Assembly: GCA_038527215.1 (NCBI GenBank)
Contig: JBCBGC010000066.1
Span: forward strand, 1 to 41,360
Source of the DNA: JAWPMV01 sp038527215
GTDB lineage: Bacteria > Bacteroidota > Bacteroidia > J057
DNA: 41,360 nt
Direction: 5' to 3'
Every line of letters starts with the position of its first letter. Position 1 is the stretch's first letter. Positions 22,511 to 29,867 of this stretch are shown here, piece by piece. Both the position numbers and the translations under genes were made by a program. The notes under the pieces were generated by a model that worked only from the letters and a program-made list of their open reading frames with translations, was not told the origin of the DNA and searched no databases.

Positions 22511-22815
22511 AAGAATTATTTGAGACGGATAGGAAAGGGCCATTTTCCTTTCTTAAGGCGAATGCTTACTTCTTCTCTAGTCCTGTCACCCCGGAAGCAC
22601 CTCCCACTGCAGGGAGGTAAGTTGTCCTGGTCAAGGACGCTGACACTTAAATCTTCGAAGGTCTCTGAAATCCTTATATAACCATGGAGACCCCGGATAA
22701 GGCATTTTTCCTGGTGGTCAAATGCCTTTCCGGGGTGACATATTTGGGAGTGGTTGAAGTTTCAAGAAACGTTCTGGTAAAATCTTGGCTTACTTAAAAT
22801 TTGGGATGACTCATG
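22490..22815. repeat. Interval bounded by a 16-bp direct repeat
   Basis: TTTGGGATGGCTCATG (22490-22505, the right arm of the terminator) recurs as TTTGGGATGACTCATG (22800-22815) with one mismatch. The 294 bases between contain no gene but hold the inverted-repeat element at 22584-22740. A hairpin also occurs near 22534-22552 (GAAAGG / CCTTTC). Confidence 0.6.
22584..22740. mobile_element. 157-bp structured element with 13-bp terminal inverted repeats (MITE/REP-like)
   Basis: The ends are perfect 13-bp inverted repeats, TGTCACCCCGGAA (22584-22596) and TTCCGGGGTGACA (22728-22740). Inside are four further pairings: ACCTCCC/GGGAGGT (22599-22618), GTCCT/AGGAC (22624-22638), GGTCTC/GAGACC (22660-22692), and an arm at 22691-22707 (CCCCGGATAAGGCATTT) complementary to 22720-22735 except for one missing base. 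No ORF and no clear target-site duplication were found. It may be a small non-autonomous element or a structured RNA. Confidence 0.55.
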
Positions 22816-22829
22816 CCTTATAGGTGATC

Positions 22830-25709
22830 TTACTGGATAGTGAGTTTGCCGAAGGTGACCGTTTGACCGATGGCGAATCTATACACATAGAAGCCAGCGG
22901 GGATGGCGCTGATATCAACGGTTGTAAATTGCTGGTCTAATTGAGGCCAGGATTTGGACCATATTTGTTTTCCACTGGCATCCCACAATGAGAGGCCTAC
23001 TTGTCGGGCCTGAGGCACATTCATCCAAAGCGTTATTTCCTCGGTGGCGGGATTGGGGAAAATGCGGTGCGAGCCGGCCACATAGGTCTGCAATTCTACG
23101 GTAGAAGAATATTGGTAGCGGCCATCTCGGTCGACCTGTTTGATTCGGTATTGGTTGGTACCCAGACTCGGTTGCTTATCTATAAAGGAATAGGAGGTGG
23201 GGACTTCCGCATCCCCTTGGCTGGCTACCTGTCCCACCCATCGAAAGGCCTGTTGAGCCGGATCAAACTTTTCAATTTCGAACCATTTATTCTGCCTTTC
23301 ATAAGCAGTGGTCCAGGTAATCAGGTTTTTTCCGGGAAGAACTTCTCCATTAACCCTTAGAAAACTCACCGGAAGAATACTATTGGCACCTGTATTATTA
23401 CCGCCACCGCCGGAGCCTCCTCCGCCACCGACCAGCCTACTAACCATATATTCCGCATGATCATAGGTACCATAAGCTTGTTGAACCCAGGTATCGGTTC
23501 CCGCTATTCCCGCGTTCTCAGCTTCTTTATACGTCCCCAGATTGACCGTCAAATGCGCAGCGGATGCAGGATTGGGATTTTCTCCCGGATCGGACAAGTG
23601 GAAAAATCTGAGCTGGGCTGGACCGGTGATACTGCCAGGGATGCTGCCGTTGACGTCCTGAACATCCTGGTTGTCAAAATAAAACCGAACCTTTAGGTCT
23701 TGCGTTGTAGGGCTGCAAGGAGTTGCCTGCCAGTACCTACCCATGGCATACCACCCTAGCGGATTGGTAACATATGCGGCAGACGAGAGATTATGCCCGC
23801 CGGCGCCATAACCGGAGGTAACTTCTATGCTGAGATCAGAAGGATCCATCAGGGCGCCAGAACCGCTTAGATTTTCGACCGAGAACAAGCGCTGGGTAGG
23901 ATTGGCGGCCTGAAAAAAGTGTAACCATGCACCATCCCAACAAACCGTATCCGCTGCATAGCTGCCCTGAGCGCTAGGAATGGAACTCCAGGCAGGACAG
24001 GGGTCAGGCATGGCAATACTTACTTCGTAGTCCTCTGTTTCCCCAAAGGGCGTATACCCGCAGGCATCCGTCATGACCGTTTGATTGGAAGCTCGTACTC
24101 TCAGGATGGTGGTTCCCAGGTGAGCGCCTAAGGGAATCCGGATCTTGTTTGAGGTGCTAGTTCCTTCCGAACTGGTGCTATGGTAGAGTAACTCACAATC
24201 CTCAAAGGTGCCATCCTGGTCCAGGTCAATCCAAATCGAATAAAACTTAGTAAGGCTCCCTGATACGCTAAACGTGTAAGCATGGCCCTGTTGAAGGCTT
24301 GGTGCCGGAAGGGTGGAAGAAAAATTTCCATAATTATAAACAGGGGAGTTTGAGATGTTGGAGCAACCAGAGCCATTGTTAGTCAGGGTAGCAATAGAAA
24401 AGTCATCCAGATAGGCGGGGATGCTGTTACAGTTGGCATTACTCTGATAAAAAGGGATACAATGGACTAAGCCAATTACCTCCGAAACCACATTGCTGTA
24501 ATCATTGCATTGGTCATTGCTGGCTTTTACCCTGTAGTAGTGGGTAGTATTTGCAATCAGGTCTTCATCAACAAAAGAATTAACATTGGGTCCTACGCCT
24601 CCATTCGGTAAAGCCTGGAAGCCGCTGTTGGCAGAGGTGGTAGACCTTTCAATTACATATCCCATTTCATTAGAAGCATTATCCGTCCAGGATAGAGAAA
24701 CGCCTAGCCCTGGAAGGTAACTCGCCGTAAGGTTGGTAGGGTCAGCTACGGAAGAGGGAGGACAGCTAAGGCTATAGGCCGTATGGCCCTGCCTTACGCT
24801 AAGGGCTGCGGCAGCCCGGGTGTATTGCTGAGGCGTAAAGCTACCGCCGCATTCATCTGGAAAGTAAGACATCACATTTTGAACCAGTGGGCTATAGGGT
24901 ATGCCATGAATATCGGTAGCGGTACCCGTGTATGCACAGGAAGAGAAAGAGAATTCAGTTGAATTATACCGTGGGTCGGCCTCGGTATCGCATAACAAAT
25001 CCCCCTGGGTATCGCAATTTGCGGTAGGACCCGTTCGGGCGACATGTTCTGCTGTTGGATAGGTATTGCCAAACTCTGTCCCTTGATGGGTGTGGAATAA
25101 GTTAAGCCAGTGGCCGAATTCATGGACGAAGGTGCCATTTGGATACAGGGTCAAAACCTCTTTGTCCATTAAAACACGGTTAGAGGATAAGGTATTACTG
25201 GGGAAACTGGCATATCCAGACGCAGGATTACCGGAGCTGGCTACAATAGAGTTGACAAAAAATACATTGACCGCATTCGTAACTTCTGGTGCAAGACTGG
25301 CCAGGGCTGATTCCTGACTTACAGAAAAATCGTAGTAAGTACTGCTATTCACCACCGTCATGCCTGTACCGCATAGATAAAACTCTACACCAGCGGGCAG
25401 GAAAAAGTGATTCAAATTGGCGATTCCTTTATTGAGTTCCCCCATGTCAAGGGCTCCGTTTCCATTATCTTCCCTGACGTCGATGATATGAAGGGGAATA
25501 CAGGTAGTACCCGAATTGCGTAAAACAGTTTGCCGGTCGATGACTTCCAGGGTATGCCTGATTTGCGCGGGGCTGGCAGGGGGCACCCCGCAGGCTGGGG
25601 GACGCGCGGAAGGCTGCCCGGAGGCATTACCTGGATAGGGAAGGACGGGAAGGACTTGAGAAGGTAAAAGAGTAGGGAGTAAAAGAAGAAGTAAAGATAA
25701 ATATTTCAT
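22830..25709 (-). CDS. Secreted M43 metalloprotease with GEVED domain and T9SS sorting domain
   Basis: A 959-residue exported protease. In order it has a signal peptide (about 1-17) and a short pro-region, then an M43 (pappalysin/cytophagalysin-type) catalytic domain (about 60-310). The zinc site is H196-E-F-G-H200-W-L-N-L-F-H206, with a later N-V-M-S-Y-F Met-turn. Next come a fibronectin III domain (about 315-410), a GEVED beta-domain ending G-E-T-E-D-Y (about 430-565), an unassigned module (about 570-765), a Gly/Ser linker, an Fn3-like module (about 778-870) and a type A T9SS CTD (about 880-959, I-F-P-N-P-A-T). It should be exported across the outer membrane by the T9SS and may digest proteins outside the cell. 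It is the downstream copy of a tandem pair. Confidence 0.93.
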   Translation of the reverse strand: MKYLSLLLLLLPTLLPSQVLPVLPYPGNASGQPSARPPACGVPPASPAQIRHTLEVIDRQTVLRNSGTTCIPLHIIDVREDNGNGALDMGELNKGIANLNHFFLPAGVEFYLCGTGMTVVNSSTYYDFSVSQESALASLAPEVTNAVNVFFVNSIVASSGNPASGYASFPSNTLSSNRVLMDKEVLTLYPNGTFVHEFGHWLNLFHTHQGTEFGNTYPTAEHVARTGPTANCDTQGDLLCDTEADPRYNSTEFSFSSCAYTGTATDIHGIPYSPLVQNVMSYFPDECGGSFTPQQYTRAAAALSVRQGHTAYSLSCPPSSVADPTNLTASYLPGLGVSLSWTDNASNEMGYVIERSTTSANSGFQALPNGGVGPNVNSFVDEDLIANTTHYYRVKASNDQCNDYSNVVSEVIGLVHCIPFYQSNANCNSIPAYLDDFSIATLTNNGSGCSNISNSPVYNYGNFSSTLPAPSLQQGHAYTFSVSGSLTKFYSIWIDLDQDGTFEDCELLYHSTSSEGTSTSNKIRIPLGAHLGTTILRVRASNQTVMTDACGYTPFGETEDYEVSIAMPDPCPAWSSIPSAQGSYAADTVCWDGAWLHFFQAANPTQRLFSVENLSGSGALMDPSDLSIEVTSGYGAGGHNLSSAAYVTNPLGWYAMGRYWQATPCSPTTQDLKVRFYFDNQDVQDVNGSIPGSITGPAQLRFFHLSDPGENPNPASAAHLTVNLGTYKEAENAGIAGTDTWVQQAYGTYDHAEYMVSRLVGGGGGSGGGGNNTGANSILPVSFLRVNGEVLPGKNLITWTTAYERQNKWFEIEKFDPAQQAFRWVGQVASQGDAEVPTSYSFIDKQPSLGTNQYRIKQVDRDGRYQYSSTVELQTYVAGSHRIFPNPATEEITLWMNVPQARQVGLSLWDASGKQIWSKSWPQLDQQFTTVDISAIPAGFYVYRFAIGQTVTFGKLTIQ

Positions 25710-25803
25710 CTTAGCACGCTTAGGTCTTTCTGGGGGAAAGCATTGTATGTGCTAAGTGGTCTACAAGGTAAATAGTTATTCCGAAAAAATGAATAACTAT
25801 TTA
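25710..25803. repeat. Inverted repeats upstream of the second protease gene
   Basis: Two nested structures lie just upstream of the minus-strand ATG at 25709. CTTAGCAC/GTGCTAAG (25710-25717 and 25749-25756) enclose CTTTC/GAAAG, giving a leader hairpin that ends exactly at the start codon. Next to it is a perfect 13-bp inverted repeat (25769-25781 and 25791-25803, 9-base loop), a possible operator or attenuator. Confidence 0.6.
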
Positions 25804-25804
25804 G

Positions 25805-25836
25805 AAAAAAGCCGGGCCCGCACGGGCCCGGCTTTT
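25805..25836 (-). terminator. Terminator between the two metalloprotease genes
   Basis: GCCGGGCCCG and CGGGCCCGGC (with flanking A/T pairs, 25807-25820 and 25823-25836) form a very GC-rich stem. On the minus strand it is followed by TTTTTTCTAA. It lies 14 bases after the stop of the upstream protease gene. Confidence 0.85.
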
Positions 25837-25849
25837 GGGGATAGCAATA

Positions 25850-28759
25850 TTATTCTATGCTGATCTTTCCTAGATAAGGCCGATTGCCCACCCGAAGTTG
25901 ATACAGGTAAAGGCCTGAAGGCAAGTCGCTTATGTCTATCTCTGTTAGGCTTTCTCCGCTTTGTTTCCATGCCCGGGTCCAGACTTTTCTACCACTTAAA
26001 TCCAGCAGGCTTAAGCTGACTTGGCGGGTCGATCCTTCCTCTATCCACACCTTCAGCAAGTCTTTGGCTGGGTTGGGGAAAAGACTGGGAGCCGATGGAG
26101 AAAGGCTGGAAAGCTCTACGGATCTTGAGTAAATGAAGTTCCCATCAAAATCAATTTGCTTAATGCGGTAGGTATTTAATCCGAGTAGAGGATTTTCGTC
26201 AAAAAACTGATAATCCGTAACCTGTTGCGTGGTCCCCTGCCCGATCACTTCTCCCACTGCCAAGTACCTGCTCAACTGGGCATCAAATCTTTCTATCACG
26301 AAGCGCTCATTGTTGGTTTCGTATCCGGTCGCCCAGTTTATTTGGTTTTTGCCTACCATCGCTTCGCCGCTTAGGTGCAGGAAGCTCACCGGTAAAATAC
26401 TAGTGGCACCGGTGTTATTTCCCCCGCCACCAGAGCCACCTCCTCCGCCGGAGAAGCTGGAAACCGGGAATTCGGCATGGTCATAAGCACCGTAAGCAGT
26501 ATGGGTCCAGGTCCCGATAGAGGCCGTAACATCATTCTCGTATTCACTGTAATCACCGCCCGTAATGGTCAGGTGGGCAGCCGAAGATGGATTCGGATCC
26601 AGGGCTGAGTCGGTAATTTTGTAGAAGCGTAATTGCGTAGCACCGCTGATGGTTCCGGCAATGGAGCCATTGATGTCGGTTACATCTTGATTATCAAAGT
26701 AAAAGCGTACGTTGATGTCAGCGCCTGGCTGCTGGCAGGGATCCACATCCCAGTAGCGCCCGAAAGCCCACCATCCTGAAGGATTGGTTACATAGCTCGC
26801 CGCGGTAATATTGTGCCCGCCTGTACCATAACCAGCCGTTACCCCAATGGACACATCGGCAGGATCAAGTAAGGCTCCTGAGGCTGTGATGTTTTCCATG
26901 GAAAACAGAAGTTGGGTCGGAGCTCCGGAATTATAGAAGTGGGTCCAGGTACCATCCTGGCATACCGCGTCAGGCACATAGGTTCCACCTGCGGTAGGAA
27001 TAGAAGCCCAGGTAGGACAGGTGCCCGGAGCCGCAATGGTTACCGCATAGTCCTCGGTTTCCCCGAAGGGTGTGTAGCCACAGGCATCCGTCATCACGGT
27101 TTGATTAGAAGCCCGGACCCGCAGGACGGTAGTTCCATTGGTAGCTCCCAACGGAATGGTGATATTTCTGGTTACACTGGTCCCTTCGATTGCTGTGCTA
27201 TAATACAGACGCTCACAATCGCTGAAAACGCCGTCTGCATTTAAATCAATCCACACGGAATAATAATTGGTCAGGTTTCCACTGGCCGTGAAGCTGTAGG
27301 TGGTGCCTTGGTTCAGGGTGAGGGCCGCGATGCTACCGGTATAGTTTGCATAGTTGATCGGAGGTTCCGTACCAGCAATGTAGGAACAACCCGTTCCAGT
27401 GTTTGACAAGGTACTGAGCGTGAAATCGTTCAGATAAACCGGCGTGCTTACACAGTTACCGGGGGTACCAGCTCCATTGGATTGGTAGGTAGGTTTGCAG
27501 TGTACCAAGCCTACTACCTCTGAATCCACATTGCTGTAATCATTACAATCGTCATTGGAGGCTTTTACCCGATAGTAATGGGTAGCATTGGGGACCAGGT
27601 CGAAATCAGTAAAGGTCGTAGTATTAGGTCCTACGCCTCCTCCTTCAAGCGCTTCGAATCCTGCGGTGGCGGAGGTGGTGGATCGTTCCACCAGGTAGCC
27701 TGTTTCGTTGCCAGCGTTATCGGTCCAATTGATGGTGATGCTCACCCCCGTATTATAGGTAGTGGTAAGGCCACTGGGGTCAATTACTACCGTGGGCGGA
27801 CAGTCTAAGGTGTAGGCAGTATGTCCCTGTCGAACTACAAATGCAGCCGCAGACCGGGTAAGCTGGTCTGTCGTCAGGATCCCCCCACATTGATCTGGAA
27901 AGTAGGACATGACATTATTAACCGGCGGAACATAGGCTACCCCGTTGATATCCGTACCTGTTCCCGTGTAGGAACACGTGCTGAGATCGAATTCTGCAGC
28001 ACTGTAGCGGGGGTCTGCTTCGGTATCGCAAAGTAAATCTCCGGCTATTCCACAGTTGGCATCTACGCCGGTACGAGGAACGTTCTCTGCATCGGGATCC
28101 GTATTCCCAAATTCTGTATCCTGATGGGTGTGATAAAGCGCAAACCAATGCCCAAATTCGTGGACAAAGGTACCATTGTCGTAGGTACTCACAATGTCCT
28201 TATCCATGAGGATACGATTGGACTGCAAGCTGTTAAAGGGAAAGTAGGCATACCCAGCGGCACTCCCTGCGCCCACTGAAATGGATTTTACAAAGAATAC
28301 ATTAACTGCGTTGGTTACTTCAGGTGCGGCTGCTGCTAAGGCTGCTTCGTCGGTGGAATTGTAGTTATAATAGGTGTCATTATTGACCACGGTAACCCCC
28401 GTCCCACAGATATAGAATTCAACGCCTGCCGGCAGGTAAAATCTATTCAGGTTTGCGATGCCCTCATTCAATTCATCCATATCCAGCGGGTCTCCGCCGG
28501 CGCTGGTGCGTACATCAATAATGTGAATCGGAATACAGGTCGTCCCGGCATTGCGGTCCACCAACTGTTTATCGATCACGTCCAGGGTATACCTGATTTG
28601 CGCTGGGGTAGGATCAGCCGTTCCACAAACGAAAGGTTTCACGATACGGGTACCCGGATTGGGTGTCTCTCCGGGAGCGGAAATGGGTCTGAATTCTGTT
28701 ACTTGGGCGAAAATTGAGAACGGAAGGAGAAAAAGGATCGAGAGTAGTACTCTTGCCAT
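25850..28759 (-). CDS. Secreted M43 metalloprotease, paralogue
   Basis: A 969-residue paralogue of the neighbouring protease with the same architecture. It has a signal peptide, a pro-region, an M43 domain with H200-E-F-G-H204-W-F-A-L-Y-H210, an Fn3 domain, a GEVED domain, and the same unassigned module with 'RFYFDNQDV' and 'YDHAEF'. A Gly/Ser linker (identical for about 15 residues), an Fn3-like module and a T9SS CTD (L-F-P-N-P-A-K-D) follow. By eye the two proteins share roughly 60% identity over most of their length, so this is a tandem duplication. A perfect -7 element (TATGTTTG) lies about 75 bases upstream. A terminator separates the two genes, so each is probably transcribed alone. Confidence 0.93.
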   Translation of the reverse strand: MARVLLSILFLLPFSIFAQVTEFRPISAPGETPNPGTRIVKPFVCGTADPTPAQIRYTLDVIDKQLVDRNAGTTCIPIHIIDVRTSAGGDPLDMDELNEGIANLNRFYLPAGVEFYICGTGVTVVNNDTYYNYNSTDEAALAAAAPEVTNAVNVFFVKSISVGAGSAAGYAYFPFNSLQSNRILMDKDIVSTYDNGTFVHEFGHWFALYHTHQDTEFGNTDPDAENVPRTGVDANCGIAGDLLCDTEADPRYSAAEFDLSTCSYTGTGTDINGVAYVPPVNNVMSYFPDQCGGILTTDQLTRSAAAFVVRQGHTAYTLDCPPTVVIDPSGLTTTYNTGVSITINWTDNAGNETGYLVERSTTSATAGFEALEGGGVGPNTTTFTDFDLVPNATHYYRVKASNDDCNDYSNVDSEVVGLVHCKPTYQSNGAGTPGNCVSTPVYLNDFTLSTLSNTGTGCSYIAGTEPPINYANYTGSIAALTLNQGTTYSFTASGNLTNYYSVWIDLNADGVFSDCERLYYSTAIEGTSVTRNITIPLGATNGTTVLRVRASNQTVMTDACGYTPFGETEDYAVTIAAPGTCPTWASIPTAGGTYVPDAVCQDGTWTHFYNSGAPTQLLFSMENITASGALLDPADVSIGVTAGYGTGGHNITAASYVTNPSGWWAFGRYWDVDPCQQPGADINVRFYFDNQDVTDINGSIAGTISGATQLRFYKITDSALDPNPSSAAHLTITGGDYSEYENDVTASIGTWTHTAYGAYDHAEFPVSSFSGGGGGSGGGGNNTGATSILPVSFLHLSGEAMVGKNQINWATGYETNNERFVIERFDAQLSRYLAVGEVIGQGTTQQVTDYQFFDENPLLGLNTYRIKQIDFDGNFIYSRSVELSSLSPSAPSLFPNPAKDLLKVWIEEGSTRQVSLSLLDLSGRKVWTRAWKQSGESLTEIDISDLPSGLYLYQLRVGNRPYLGKISIE

Positions 28760-29094
28760 ACGAGCGGAATTGGAGGTAGTAATTTGATCTGGAGAACTAT
28801 ATTATTTTTGTAATATACGAAAAATGGTTATAGCAAACATAATTTGTTTGTCTATACACTGTGAATAGAATGTTTGAGTTGGTTGAGAAGATACTTGTCT
28901 TCTTGATGAAGGGAGGGGAGCGAAGCCTACCTGCTTCCCGATTGATAATTGAAAGGCCGCTTTGATAACTGTTCCTACCAAAAAGCAAAATGATTTTCAA
29001 AAATTCCCAAGCACGTAAGATTTTTAGCGGAAAAGGTGAATTATTTTTCTCCTAAGGTCAAACAACTTTGCGGGCTAAAATCGGTTAGTAGAAT
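28760..29094. other. Divergent intergenic region with small hairpins
   Basis: No gene is supported in these 335 AT-rich bases. It must hold the promoters of the protease (-) and the TPR gene (+). TATGTTTG on the minus strand (28834-28841) fits the -7 consensus. Hairpins are visible at 28886-28903 (AGAAGA / TCTTCT) and 28922-28937 (GAAGC / GCTTC). Confidence 0.5.
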
Positions 29095-29838
29095 ATGAAA
29101 CACCGACATTCATTGCTCTTATTGGGTCTCGCCCTGGTATTTTGCCTGCCCCTACACGCTCAGCAATGGGCTAGCGGGAGACGGCTTAGTTTTCTAGCGT
29201 ACGCCTATAATCAGGGCTATCAATGGCAAAAAGCAGTCAACAAGCTTCAAGCTCTCAACCAGCAAAACTGGGAAAATAAATACGAATGGGCCATCGCAGC
29301 CTATGGCCGGATTGGGTATTGTATTGCTAGCGAAAGCTGCCAGGATGTAGATGACCAAATAGATGAGGCGCAAGAGATTGCTGAGGCCTTGTTGAAAGTG
29401 AAACCCAAATCCTCCAAAGCTCAGGCTTTATATGGGGCGCTCTTAGCCATGGAAGTTGGGCGGTCTCCCGCCAAGGCGATCTACCTGGGCCCCCGAAGCA
29501 GTAGCTATTTAGACGATGCCTTAGAAAGTGATCCCCGAAACCCTACCGCCTGGGTAGAGAAGGGTAATATGCGCTTCCATGCACCGGCCCTCTTCGGTGG
29601 AGATATGACGGAGGCTGTTAATTGCTTCAAAAAAGCAGTTACCCTTTTTGACCAGCAACCAGCTCTAAGGAAGGATAATTGGTTGTATCTACATGCCCTG
29701 GCCTGGTTGGGAAAATCCTACGAGGAGGAAGGGAAAAATCAGGAAGCCCTAAAGGCCTATCAAAAAGCCCTGCAGTTCGAACCCAACTTCCATTGGGTGA
29801 AAAACGAACTCATGCCAGCCTTACAAAAGAAAATTTGA
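29095..29838 (+). CDS. Secreted TPR protein
   Basis: A 247-residue protein with an N-terminal signal peptide (about 1-22, ending L-H-A-Q). The rest is helical repeats with TPR character, clearest at the C-terminus: Y-L-H-A-L-A-W-L-G-K-S-Y-E-E-E-G-K-N-Q-E followed by A-L-K-A-Y-Q-K-A-L-Q-F-E-P. A middle block 'DPRNPTAWVEKGNMRFHAP' followed by F-G-G-D is typical of a periplasmic TPR family seen in Bacteroidota. Partner and function are unknown. The gene converges on uvrA with a 29-base gap and no clear terminator hairpin. Confidence 0.8.
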   Translation: MKHRHSLLLLGLALVFCLPLHAQQWASGRRLSFLAYAYNQGYQWQKAVNKLQALNQQNWENKYEWAIAAYGRIGYCIASESCQDVDDQIDEAQEIAEALLKVKPKSSKAQALYGALLAMEVGRSPAKAIYLGPRSSSYLDDALESDPRNPTAWVEKGNMRFHAPALFGGDMTEAVNCFKKAVTLFDQQPALRKDNWLYLHALAWLGKSYEEEGKNQEALKAYQKALQFEPNFHWVKNELMPALQKKI

Positions 29839-29867
29839 GGGGTTTTTAAGCGAGTTCCAGCTATCAT

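Noticed and set aside
23385..23440. Short GC-rich repeats encoding glycine runs, considered as a CRISPR or satellite
   Set aside because: They are the Gly/Ser linker codons of the protease genes, also present at 26405-26455; there are no spacers.
28797..29000. 67-codon minus-strand frame upstream of the M43 gene
   Set aside because: It covers the likely promoter (TATGTTTG) of that gene, sits in AT-rich spacer and looks like no protein family.
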